Assembly: GCA_013146195.2 (NCBI GenBank)
Contig: CM028379.1
Location: forward strand, 87,044,617-87,108,616
DNA from: Codonopsis lanceolata
Lineage: Eukaryota; Streptophyta; Magnoliopsida; Asterales; Campanulaceae
Reading direction: 5' to 3'
Length of the DNA: 64,000 nt
A program made the translations under genes and the position numbers. Every line of letters begins with the position of its first letter. Positions within the stretch are counted from its first letter, which is position 1. The notes under the pieces were generated by a model. The model searched no databases and was not told where the DNA came from. It saw only the letters and a list, made by a program, of their open reading frames with translations. This document shows positions 33,816 through 44,073 of this stretch, piece by piece.

Positions 33816-35493
33816 TGATAAGCTTATTATTTTCATTAATTTTCCGGAATTTTATTGGTTATTTTGAGCTTTGGTTGATAATTAATTGCATTTGAGATCC
33901 TATTTTTATGTATTTTGTGCTTCATGTAGGTATCTCAAGCATATTCAAGGTTTTATGGCTCAATTCATGCAAATCGAGGACATTCCGGGCTTCAAAGTTA
34001 AGTTTGGACGCTTGCCATTAAGTTTCGTTAAGGATTTGAAGGCAGTAGAAGGCAACAGAAGCTAACAGAACTTAACTGATGCAAAATGAGGACTAAATTG
34101 CAAAGCATGGGGGAATAGGGTCTTTGGCAGCCAACTTCAGAAACTAAGGGAAGCCGGCGCTCAAGTCAGAAATTCAGGGGCACCGGAGCAATTCCCTGAA
34201 AGATGAATTCATTAATGCGTTGTCGGCAAGAGGAGAAGCCACGCCGCCGGTCCCTCAGCGCGACCAGCGTTCTTCATCTGGTCGGATCCGCCCTGGCCCC
34301 CATCCTCGCCTCCATCGCCCTCCTTTCGGCCCGCTTTATCTCACATCCCCCCATTTAGCCTTGACCCGTGCTCTCCCCTATCCGACCTCGACCCTAGCGC
34401 GCCCAAGCCCTCTTTCTTTCCCCATTTCCCCTAAAACTTTACTAAACTTCCTAAATTACCCCTAATCCCTGCCTTTGGAGAGATTCAGAAGCTCAAACTT
34501 CGGCGCAGATTGAGAGAAGCAGCCTTCGTTTAGGGCACACCCTAAAACTCTTCAACCCATTAATTCCATTTCTCCACCCTCCACCTAAATCAAAAATGCT
34601 TCCATTTTGAAGGCTTGGAGCATCAAATCAAGGGTCAAGGGAGCAAGATTATGTGAAGTCAACCAAGATTTGCAACATTAATTGGTTTAATTCTTCCACC
34701 TTTTTATTTATTTTAATGTTGTAATTTTTGGAGAAACTTTGCATGTATTTTGATACCTTGATGATGAGCTAAATACATTTTTGGATTGTGATTATTATCT
34801 ATGTTGAATGTAATGTTTTAATTTAATTTCTCTCTATTTGATGTATTATTCATATATTTTTGGTTATTATCATTGTGTGATTAATGCTTTTAATGAAGTC
34901 ATGAATCATTAATTGAACCCTAGAATGATAGGATATGAAGCGAAAGCCCTTCCTATTATTCCGAAAATCGTGATAATTGTTTACGTCTTTAAGACACACC
35001 GATTGTCGAAGGCCGTAGATAGTCATTAGGTGCTTGATCTACCACGCGGCTATTTTCTCCCCTAGGCTATGTGTTGCGAGGATATGAGCCCGTAGCAAGG
35101 ATGAGTGATAGCTAGGTTTTTCTATATGTAGCGAAAGCCCGTAGAAAATATTAGTGCGCACCCGACTACCGAAAATTTGAATTAAGAAAAATAGAGAGAG
35201 TTAAATTAACCATTGGCTAGACTAGAAATATCACAATCCTATTCTTTTTAACCTTGATTTGATGTTGCCCCATTTCATCGTCGCGCTAATTTAGTTTATT
35301 TTCTTGCATTTATTTTGTTTATTTTATTTTTATTTTAAATCTAATTTCCGTTAGCTTAGATAAAATTAGGTGTGCCCAATTTTAGTACTTAGGATTTATT
35401 TCTAGCTCTATCCTCGTGGGATCGACTCGTACTTTGAACTTTATTACTTGATACGACCGGGTAATCTTGCCCGTGTTGCGTTCGCGCGCATCA
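33816..35493 (+). repeat. 3' LTR of element D
   Basis: 1678 bp, start TGATAAGC, end GCGCGCATCA, aligning with 29124-30799 throughout. Confidence 0.93.
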
Positions 35494-35805
35494 ATAAGAA
35501 TAACAAAAAAATAAATAAAACTTATACTTAAGTAAAAACTATAAATGTGCTGAAATTAAATAATAAAATAAGATAAAATAAATCAATAAAGTGGGCTGAA
35601 AATCATGGAGAGGAGTGGCCTAAATCCACATCCTTTAATCCACCAAGACTAGGGCCTAGTCTTTGTCATCAAATCGGTTTAAATGAACAAGACTTCTTGA
35701 GTTCTCTTGAGTTGAAAATTGAGCTTGAATCTGACACATTTAAATTGAACCATTGAGAGCATTCTTGAATACTTTGGACTTGAGCTCTTGGATGAGATTA
35801 CATCA

Positions 35806-35820
35806 TCCCCCCCTCTTCTT
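35806..35820 (-). promoter_or_regulatory. polypurine tract of element C
   Basis: On the minus strand 'aagaagagggggga' lies directly before the 3' LTR, consistent with minus orientation of C. Confidence 0.75.
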
Positions 35821-35840
35821 GAGAGTGATTTGTCCTCAAA

Positions 35841-37244
35841 TCATGAAACTTTAGTTTGGTTGCCCTGACATAACTTTTCCCTAAATTTAAATGTTCTAAT
35901 GCATCGAGGAGGGAATATTGATTGCCTTTGTTTCAAAACTTCCTCTTTCCACACTTGAACCCTCAACAAGCCATCAAAAATCATCTTGCGTTGCCCCTTG
36001 TTTGCTCTCTTGACACATTGCTCCATTTTTCTTTTGTCAACAAAAATGACATGGGCATTCTCCACAATATCAAAGAAAACAATTTCACTTGTGCTAATTA
36101 TATGGTGTTGAAGATTAGCAAACAATATTTCTTTTTGAAAAACATCAGAAATTGTACCGAAATGCATCAAATGAACATTCAAATTCTTGATGAAGCCAAC
36201 AAAATAAGCCATTATGAATTTTCCCATTAAAGCATGAAAGTCATGAGTCATTAAATGCATGAAAGAACTAGGAGCATTTCTTTTCCCAAATGATTCATCA
36301 AACCATTCAAGCAAACATATTAAATGCTTTCGAATGACATCTTTGTGAATTAAAACAATGAGAATTATTTTTGAAAATCTTTTCACAAAAACACAATCTC
36401 TACCTCCTTTTATCTTCAAGAATTTAATCACAAAGTGCATTAAAAGATCAAACCAAGATATATCAAAACTTAACAAATGTAAGTAAAGGTTATGAGGAGT
36501 AGCTTTATGAAAAGTGAAGCATCCCTCAGAAATCCTCCCAACATCCCCTTTTTGATGAGGCCAAAAGAAACACTCTTGAATCTTACAGAAAGTTTTGGAA
36601 ATCCCAAATGGTCTCATGTTGTTGCCCCTATGTGCTTTTTTCACTTTAAAATCTCTTGAAGATTCATTTGACACACTCAATTGATTTTTGAAAAACAAAT
36701 GTCCATTTTGCCTAAAATAGTTCTCAGAAAAAAGCTTATTACAAATTAGAGACTTATCACAATAATTGTTTACATGCTCAAATTGAATCTCACAAGCAAG
36801 TAAAAAACTCCAACGAGGAAACACAATATTGACAAAATTTTCTTTTCCTTGCTTGAAGTAATCTCTGAAAGAATCCCTTCTCACAAGTACTAAACATTCC
36901 ATAAAAAATTTGGTCCATTTGCTACCATCTTCAAGTATGCTCACAGCAAAGTATTTCAACTTAAAGAGATTAAAATAGAGCTTGCTTACCAAAAGAAACA
37001 TTGAATCATTCAAAGTTTTTCCTAGAAGTGTGTGAATGGTCATCGACTGAATTTTCCTTTGATAAAATTGAGAAATTATGGACTTACCAGCCCTTGAAAT
37101 AATGTCCATCCAATCAGTCCATCGAGTAGAAAAGAAGTGATCATCGAGCATTCTTTTGATGATCCATGAAAAAGACTTACTTGGAGTTTGGAAGTCAATG
37201 GGATCTTCGTATCTATGGAATTCATGATTTTTTTTTGAATCCAT
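35841..37244 (-). CDS. rearranged RNase H-integrase ORF with embedded RT fragment (467 aa), element C
   Basis: One uninterrupted frame in which gypsy pol pieces occur in an abnormal order. Residues about 105-150 resemble the end of RNase H ('YFKQGKENFVNIVFPR'); 200-245 the integrase zinc region ('FFWPHQKGDVGRISEGC'); 255-300 the start of the integrase core ('GGRDCVFVKRFSK'). Then 309-388 match the RT palm ('NAPSSFMHLMTH', 'KEILFANL'), and 393-460 match the integrase C-terminal domain ('KRANKGQRKMIFD'). The RT catalytic YxDD is 'YFVG', and the first integrase Asp position is His, so no known catalytic activity is expected. The second half of the integrase core is missing, replaced by the RT piece. 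The long open frame despite heavy divergence is unexplained. Confidence 0.7.
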   Translation of the reverse strand: MDSKKNHEFHRYEDPIDFQTPSKSFSWIIKRMLDDHFFSTRWTDWMDIISRAGKSIISQFYQRKIQSMTIHTLLGKTLNDSMFLLVSKLYFNLFKLKYFAVSILEDGSKWTKFFMECLVLVRRDSFRDYFKQGKENFVNIVFPRWSFLLACEIQFEHVNNYCDKSLICNKLFSENYFRQNGHLFFKNQLSVSNESSRDFKVKKAHRGNNMRPFGISKTFCKIQECFFWPHQKGDVGRISEGCFTFHKATPHNLYLHLLSFDISWFDLLMHFVIKFLKIKGGRDCVFVKRFSKIILIVLIHKDVIRKHLICLLEWFDESFGKRNAPSSFMHLMTHDFHALMGKFIMAYFVGFIKNLNVHLMHFGTISDVFQKEILFANLQHHIISTSEIVFFDIVENAHVIFVDKRKMEQCVKRANKGQRKMIFDGLLRVQVWKEEVLKQRQSIFPPRCIRTFKFREKLCQGNQTKVS

Positions 37245-37253
37245 TCCATTGAC

Positions 37254-37607
37254 TCAAGAATGGTCTTCAAGTGATCGGAAGAATAGGTCTTCAAGGTTGA
37301 TCATGTGAAGAGAGGTAGATGACTCCAAGCGGTTTGTTGGTTCTTCCCGGTTTGTTGGTAACCTTTGTGGCACTTCCTTTGGGAAAACAATCTCAATTTT
37401 CTGCAAGAGAGACACAATAAAGCTAGGAAGAGAGGTGTTAAGTATGTTAGTGAAATGTTGATTGTCCTTGTTAACAAGGAATATCATTTGCCGTTGATTC
37501 AACAACGCTTGATTCAAATCACTTTCTATCACATATGAACTTCTTTCCTTTTTATCATCTCTCTTTTGTCTCTCTTTTTCATCACTGTTTTTAGTCTCTT
37601 GAATCAT
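37254..37607 (-). pseudogene. linker between protease and RT, element C
   Basis: The open stretch ends with 'LPSFIVSLLQKIEIVFPKEV', matching the short conserved segment just before the RT domain of gypsy elements. Most of the RT that should follow is absent; the next ORF begins with RNase H-like sequence. Confidence 0.55.
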
Positions 37608-37642
37608 TTCTTTTTCTTCACTCTCCTTTTGAATTTATTTTT

Positions 37643-38569
37643 CTAATTCGCCTCTTTCACATTCCTCTTCTTTCTCACATTCTTTTTTTCTCTCACACTC
37701 TTCTTTTCTCTCATATTCTTTTTTTCTCTCACATTCTTCTTTTCACTCATATTCTTTTTTTCTCTCACACTCTTCTTTTCTCTCACATTTCTTTTTTCTC
37801 TCACACTCTTCTTTTCCCTCATATTCTTTTTTTTTCTCTCACACTCTTCTTTTCTCTCATATTCTTTTTTTCTTTCACACTCTTCTTTTCTCTCAATCTC
37901 CCCTTCTTTTCTTTTCTTACTTTCATTTTGCAAATACAATAGATCCTTATGAACTTGATTTGGTGTCAAAGGCACCAAATAGATCTTCTTATTTTTGTGC
38001 ACCAAGGTATACTGATTGGTGTCCATATTGTGATGTCCTCTTCGATCGAGTTGCCATTGCCTCCCAAGTAGTAAATGACTAACTTGCAATGGCACAACAT
38101 CACACACAACTGCATCTTCATACTTCCATATTTGGAATGTGACTAGCGCTTGTCGGGTGACTTGCACTTACCCACCAAATTTTAGCCCTTGCATCGTATA
38201 AGGTTGCAGATGTATCATTGTTGGTAGCCATAACTTCTCAACCATATAGGAACTAGCAATATTATAGCAACTTTCTTCATCAATGATTAAACTGCATACC
38301 TTGCCTTGAACATAGCACCGCGATCGAAATAACTCCTCCAACTGCACTTCTTCATTCTTCTTGACTTGTGCAATTATTACTTGACTTGTCTCAACCTTTA
38401 ACTCCTTATCTCGACATGGTGGAACTCTTTCTCTTTCCTTTGATTTATGTGGTGTTTGAAGTTTAGTACAAATGAAGCTTTCTTTCTTGTTTTGCCACCC
38501 ATGAACTCGCTCAAATTCTGTGGTAATTATGCTTTGCATTTCGTTCATGAAAACCCCCATGATATTCAT
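37643..38569 (-). pseudogene. retropepsin-like domain with K/E repeat, element C
   Basis: Two open stretches (38569-38168 and 38167-37643) are in the same frame, separated by one TAA at 38168-38170. The protease-like strand reads 'VCSLIIDEESCYNIASS', where the usual D-[ST]-G triad is D-E-E, so the active site is lost. It continues with 'CDVVPLQVSHLLLGRQWQLD', typical of the C-terminal half of plant gypsy protease. After 'LLYLQNESKK' the frame enters a Lys/Glu/Arg repeat encoded by a 36-bp minisatellite. No zinc knuckle or capsid domain precedes it. Confidence 0.7.
37659..37898 (-). repeat. 36-bp minisatellite encoding ERKEECERKKEY-type repeats
   Basis: About six to seven units. Each has a poly-T part of variable length followed by 'ctctcacactcttc' on the plus strand. 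On the minus strand it encodes alternating K/E/R-rich 12-residue units. T-run length variation shifts frames in places. Confidence 0.85.
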
Positions 38570-39267
38570 GTTTTTTTGAGACTTTAAAAAATAAAAAAAA
38601 TAAAGATGATAATAATATGAAATTACCTCACAGTATCATTCTCTTACGTGTTTCACTCAAAAATGATCTCAACACTCGTGTATCACTCAAAAAAAAATCC
38701 CTCAAAAATAGTCTCACATTTATTCACTCTTAAGGTTCTTATCAAACTAAAGAGCTATTATCAAGTGAGTTGTGACTTCTCCCTATCTCTACCAAACAAC
38801 CAAGGATTTATAAGGTTCTAATGAGAACAAGAAAAGATCAGTAACAATGAGACTTGATGGGTACGAAACAATGGAGAATTCATAATTTCTACAAGAAGAA
38901 ATTTGATTAGAAATAAAAGAAAGTTGGCTAGCTAGAATCAAGGAGATTTAATGAGTATCAATGAAACACAAAAAGTTTGAGTTGTATTAACAAGATTTAA
39001 TGAGAGTACTAATAAAACAAAAGAAACTAGAAACTCTTTTTTTTTTCAAAGGCTGCCCTCTCTTTTTTTTTTTTGCTGCTTTTTTTTTTTTTGTTGCCTT
39101 TTTTTTGCTTTTTTTTTTTTTGCCTTTTTTTGACTTGATAGTTCAAAGGGTATGAAAAGACAATTCCTTGCCAACTTGTGACAAAACCCAATATCAAGAT
39201 GTGAATAATGAAATACCGAGAAAAATCAAAAGATGAGAAGAGAAGGATAGTATGACTTCTTAGAATT
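38570..39267 (-). other. leader of element C, no gag found
   Basis: Between primer site and the protease ORF there is no recognisable gag. The stretch 39037-39130 is an interrupted poly-T (poly-A on the coding strand) that would encode only lysine runs. Confidence 0.6.
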
Positions 39268-39280
39268 GGTTCTGATACCA
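39268..39280 (-). promoter_or_regulatory. primer binding site of element C
   Basis: On the minus strand 'tggtatcagaacc' follows two bases after the LTR end, matching the initiator Met tRNA type of primer site with one change. Confidence 0.8.
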
Positions 39281-39282
39281 AA

Positions 39283-40337
39283 TGACGTAATTTCTACCAA
39301 AAGCGAAGGAAAGAAATTACCTTAACAAAGATCTTTCTAAGACAAGTCGTTTTGTTGGTGTATAAACCGCACCCCCTGCCTAAAGAGATAGGATACTTGG
39401 TTTAGAAGCGCCACAATCAATTACACAAAGGTTGGTTGATAAGCTAGGAAGACGCCACAAGTAGTAGAAGACTACACTTGATAAGTCTAAGTTCTCAAAG
39501 AACCAAAAGAGTGGAACAAACCCACATAACTATCATTCCAAAATCCGCTTTCAAGGCTTACATGAGAGGCCTATTTATAGGCTAAGGTGGCGGAGAAAAC
39601 AAGGTATATGATGTCATCCATGATGTAAGTGATAAGCTTTACAACTTATATAATACATGCTACTACTTATCATGATAAGCTATCAAAGACTCTTCAACTC
39701 TCCAAGTTCACTATTCAAAATGGCTTGAATGAATTTGACCAAGATGGATGCACCAACTTTATCTTGACCATGGAATCTTCATGAATAATATAGAAAATTC
39801 GGACTCCTTCCTTTGGTGACTTGTAATTGCTGAATTTGAGCTTGATTTTGGTCTAAAATGTGTTCTTTCATTGGGCCAAAGTCCTAACACCATGAGACTC
39901 CACTTTGCACTTCCATTCTACCTTATTTGTTGTGTTTCTAGAGCTTGACCAAGCCTTGATTTACTAGCCTGAAATTGCAACAAAAGAATAACATAAGTTA
40001 AATAAATGAAACGTGCTTACAACTCATAAGAATAACAAAAAAATAAACAAAACTTATACTTAAATAAAAACTATAAATGTGCTGAAATTAAATAATAAAA
40101 TAAGATAAAATAAATCAATAAAGTGGGCTTAAAATTATGGATAGGAGTGGCCTAAATCCACATCCTTTAATCCACCAAGACTAGGGCCTAGTCTTTGTCA
40201 TCAAATCGGATTAAATGAACAAGACTTCTTAAGTTCTCTTGAGTTGAAAATTGAGCTTGAATCCGACACATTTAAATTGAACCATTGAGAGCATTCTTGA
40301 ATACTTTGGACTTGAGCTCTTGGATGAGATTACATCA
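39283..40337 (-). repeat. 5' LTR of element C (uninterrupted)
   Basis: 1055 bp. It matches the three pieces of the 3' LTR and shows the empty insertion sites of the Mutator-like element and of element D. Confidence 0.93.
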
Positions 40338-40559
40338 GTCCTCATCTAACTATCTTAACCAAATGTATTGTAATTACATTTGTACCCCTAGATAATTAAC
40401 CAACTTAATAACAGAAGTTGAAATTCATCTCCAAACATCAACAAATGGGATCTTGGTTGCTGTGTAGAATCTTTGTATATCCTTCCTTATGTAATGAGAG
40501 TAGATGGCATGTGCTTGATGTGAATGTGGAGCAATACTATTATCAATACCCCTCCCACA

Positions 40560-41527
40560 AGTTGAAAGTGGGGGCAAAACAAACACTTTCAACTTGCATA
40601 AAAGGAAACAATGAGGAACTTTACCCAAAGATTTGGTAAAGATGTCTGCCACTTACAATTTAAAAGGAATATACAAAGGCTTGAGAAGACCGTCTGAACC
40701 TTTTCCAGACAAAGTAGCAGTCCAATTCAATGTGCTTTGTCCTAGCATGATACACATGATTAGAAGCAATAGCAATGGCAGCAGAACTGTCACGATAAAC
40801 TGGATCTATAAGAGGAATATGGACTTGCAGATATTTGAGAAGAGCATGGAGCCAAAGAACTTCACTGCTAGTTATGGCTAAAGCCCTGTATTCTGCCTCA
40901 GCTAAAGACCTAGCTATAATAGACTACTTCTTGGACAACCAGGATAGTAAAGAAACACCCAATATAAGGCAATATCCAGTGACAAACTTTTTGTCATTCG
41001 GATTGCCCCAGTCATTGTCACAATAGGCTCTGACCCTAAGATCACTTGTAGAAGAGAGAAATAAACCAAGTCTAGGAGAGATATTGAGATATCTCGAAAC
41101 TCTTAATAAAGACCAGAGGTGGACTATGGTAGGTTTGTTGACAAACTGACTTAGAACATGGGAAACAAAGGCTACGTTAGGTTTGGTAATGGTGAAGTAC
41201 AGAAGCTTACCAACCAGCTGTCTATAAGAACTAGGATCAGACAAAGGGGTGCCAACAGAAGACAATAGTTTTTCATTGGGATCTAAAGGAATAGAAAGAC
41301 ACTTGGCATCCTGTAAACTTGTAGTAGCAATCAAGTCAAGTGCATAGTTTCTTTGGCACATATGAAATCCCTGAGATGACCTGGAGACCTCAATGCCCAA
41401 ATAATACTTGATTGGACCCAGATTCTTGATACTAAACTTGGCATCCATAAAGTGTTTAAGAGAGTCAATAGCAGCAGGATCATTCCCTGTGACAATAATG
41501 CCATCCACATAAACTAACGTGGTTGTG
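40560..41527 (-). pseudogene. copia RT end and RNase H (element K)
   Basis: Read on the minus strand from 41527, the frame gives 'LVYVDGIIVTGNDPAAIDSL', where the second Asp of the catalytic YVDD is Gly. It continues through 'FSIKNLGPIKYYLGIEVSRS' and the RNase H region ('AYCDNDWGNPNDKKFVTGYC') to 'SWLSKK' and a stop, then continues in-frame-like through the rest of RNase H to 'MADIFTKSLGK' near 40652. The N-terminal part is cut off by the LTR of element E. Confidence 0.75.
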
Positions 41528-42801
41528 TGATAAGTGCATAATTTACTACATTTCCCCTCATGTTTTGTCTCCAAATTCTATGATTTTTATGTGTGTTTTG
41601 CCTAAGAAAGTGCTCTTATTATGTTTTATGTGTATTTCATATTTTCTGGGCATTATTGGTGATTTAAAGGTTCAATTCATAGCAATGTGGGAGATTCAAG
41701 CCAGATGGCAGCAGACTTGAAGAGTGCTGAGCCAATTAAGCAAAATCTGTTAGCATTTATTAATGTTTTACAATGCAGAGGACTAAAATGATAGAAGAAA
41801 AAGGCTAACGGATGCTATTGGTTATTAAAGGAAGATTGTTAAAGATGTAATTGCATAGACCTGGGGGGAATGGACTTCGACTCACCTCCTTTGAAGCCCA
41901 GGGAATGGACTTCTAAAAAGGAGGGGAGGTCGACGCAAATTACGTTAATTGGTTCATTTAATCGATGTCGGTCATAGGAGCTTCCACGTAACCTCTCCAA
42001 TTAGTGGTGACTTGCGTGCTCTCTTCATAGAGTTCCAGATCCGGCCCAGGTTCCAGCTCGCTCTAGCCCAGTTCCAGCCACCTTCCTGCCCAGTTGTCCT
42101 CACATGTAGACCCGTTTGACCATGGATGGTCCGTGTGCCTTGGTCTCTGGGTGGCCCAGTTGGCTGCCGTACCCGAAATCCTTCCTTCTTCAGGATTTTT
42201 GGTTTTACTTCCTTTATTTTTGTTTGTTGAATAGTAAAAAAACCTTGCCAATTTCCAAAACTGCCCTCCCTTGGCTTGGGCATTACTCTACATTTTTTGG
42301 GGATGAATATTCTAGGGTTATTTAGATCAGATAGAGGGGAGAGGCTGAACAACATACACGGCTGGGAGAAAAAAGATCAAGGGGCATCTACATTTTCTTG
42401 GTTTTCATCATCTTTTATTTAGATTTTGTCAAGGAATATTAAGGGATTACTCATTCAAATCTCCATTGAAGTATTGTATCTCACACTCTCTATTTTTAAT
42501 ATTATTATGGAATATTTTCTTGGAGCATTTGTGTTTAATTTCTTTAATATTATGAGCTAAATATTTATTGTTAGGATTGTGATGAATCTCTAGTTTTGAA
42601 GCATGCTCTAAGATTTTTCTCTCTCTCGATATTACTTTAATTTATGTTATGGTTACTATTTTGTTGCACTTAATGCTTCTAATTATTTGACAAATAATTA
42701 GATGATTTTGGAATTGTTTTGGATCCACGAGAGCAACCATTACTTTTCAGACTTAGCAATTTAGTTGTTGGTATTTTGTAGCATAGATATATAGCACAAA
42801 A
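41528..42801 (+). repeat. Athila-like LTR E (truncated or solo)
   Basis: Starts TGATAAGTGCATAATTTACT directly in the coding sequence of K. The overall plan resembles the LTR of element D: TGATAAG start, a GC-richer middle at about 41860-42200, and an AT-rich right part with 'gagctaaatatttattgtta' similar to 'gagctaaatacatttttgga' in D. No internal domain follows; LTR F begins at 42802, so E is either truncated by F or a solo LTR whose end I cannot place. Confidence 0.55.
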
Positions 42802-43873
42802 TGTAAGTCCAGATGGCAACTGACAAGGCTAGAGGGGGGGTGAATAGCCTTTTAAAAACTTTGAGGGTTGACTTGTAAAACTTCTGAAAGTTGGCTGCGA
42901 AAATTGGATTTTTGTCAGTCAGCGATATTGGTCAGTTGGCTGATGTTTTTAAAGAAACTCAAGCTGATAAATATTGGTCAGCTGGCTGACACAATTGTTT
43001 TTTAAGAAATTACTTTGTGGAAACAGATCACTATATATAAAGAATGAACTGAAAAACAATTTATCAAAACAGATAATTAAACAATTATGAAAGTGACTGA
43101 GTGACACTTAAGTAGATTAAGACTTCTTAAGTGTTAGGTCGGGTTTGCAAGAGGCGATAAAAATAGCCCGACAAGAGAATGAAGTGGTTCACAGTAAAAC
43201 TGCTACGTCCACTACCAAGTTGGTCAGACTTGGATTTTTGAAGTTACTAATTTTATTAAAAATCTAATTGATCTCTAATGGATCAGTGTACAACAAAAGA
43301 CCAGTGTTTATGGAGTAAGATTGAATAACAATCAAACTCGTAAGACAAACTGACTGATTTCTAAAAGGTATGAAATGGATCATTCAGTGTTTGCCTAAAC
43401 AATAACTAGAAAGAAATAAACAAAGTAGAGTATCTAGCTAAAGTTTTTCAAGAAGACTAAGGCACAGTGAGAATTTCTTTTGAGAGTATATGGCTTCAGA
43501 CTTCTATATTTTCAAAGTGCTTCCTGTGGGTATTTATAGGAGTTCTTGAAGAGTAACCCGTTAGGAACACATTTTGAATTTGAAAATGTGTTTGGCAAAG
43601 TATACGTATCTTCACAAGATCACAGAGATCCTGTTGGAAAGATTATCTTACAGAATATCTACCAAAAACACAAAATGAGAAAGTGTCAGTACAAGTAAAT
43701 GTTCAAGTAAATGAGATAAACAAGCTGACACTAAAACATTATGGTCAGCTGAAACAAGTAACTGACAAAGAGTTTTAAAACACAAGCTGACCAAAAAGAA
43801 ATAACTTAAAGCTTTTGGCTGACAACAAGTGGAATGATTTTAAGCAAATTTTATTTTAATGCAAGATTCAACA
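42802..43873 (-). repeat. 3' LTR of element F
   Basis: 1072 bp. On the minus strand it starts TGTTGAATCTTGC after the polypurine tract and ends ...CTGGACTTACA at 42802. Near its end is the hairpin AAGGCTA / TAGCCTT (42825-42851) with a C-rich loop. Confidence 0.75.
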
Positions 43874-43887
43874 ATCTCCTCCTATTT
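43874..43887 (-). promoter_or_regulatory. polypurine tract of element F
   Basis: Minus strand 'aaataggaggagat' directly before the LTR start TGTTGA; the same 14 bases precede the 3' LTR of element G. Confidence 0.85.
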
Positions 43888-44073
43888 GCTCAAAATCATT
43901 CACTTGAAAGCAGAAAACCAAAAGTACTTAAGTTCCTGCAAGAAAAATGTTAGTAAAACAAGCAAGTAACATATAAAGAGAAAAGCTAGAAATTGAAACT
44001 AGGCAGAGGATAATTGTCTACTACAATAAAAACAGATGTTCTAAAAGTTCAAAGTTTTGAGAGAGAGAGTGGT

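Larger units (their letters stand above)
29124..35493 (+). mobile_element. Athila-like non-autonomous LTR retrotransposon D
   Basis: LTRs 29124-30799 and 33816-35493 start TGATAAGCTTATTATT and end in CATCA, flanked by a perfect 5-bp duplication 'ataag' (29119-29123 and 35494-35498). The intact LTR of C reads 'actcataagaataac' at this site, confirming the insertion. The 3-kb interior has a primer site, one gag-like ORF and a polypurine tract but no protease, RT or integrase, so it must depend on a relative. Confidence 0.92.
27877..35805 (-). repeat. 3' LTR of element C, interrupted by two insertions
   Basis: Pieces 27877-27983, 28493-29123 and 35499-35805 together align with 39283-40337 with only scattered differences. 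Removing the Mutator-like element and element D, each with one copy of its target duplication, leaves about 1045 bp against 1055 bp in the intact copy. Confidence 0.92.
27877..40337 (-). mobile_element. non-autonomous Ty3/gypsy element C (minus strand)
   Basis: The 5' LTR (39283-40337) and 3' LTR (27877-35805, interrupted by two later insertions) both start TGACGTAAT and end TACATCA on the plus strand. They are flanked by a perfect 5-bp duplication 'gtcct' (27872-27876 and 40338-40342). On the minus strand there is a primer site for initiator Met tRNA after the 5' LTR and a polypurine tract before the 3' LTR. The interior has a dead protease, a K/E repeat and a scrambled pol ORF but no recognisable gag. 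Confidence 0.9.
27633..41527 (-). mobile_element. Ty1/copia remnant K, split by element C
   Basis: Its 3' LTR in minus orientation runs from 40545 (TGATAATAG...) to 40343, is interrupted by element C, and resumes at 27876 to about 27633 (...GTTGTCA), giving about 450 bp without the insertion. A polypurine tract lies at 40546-40558 (reverse complement 'gtgggaggggtat'). RNase H and the end of RT follow at 40560-41527. The rest of the element is cut off where LTR E begins at 41528. Confidence 0.7.
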
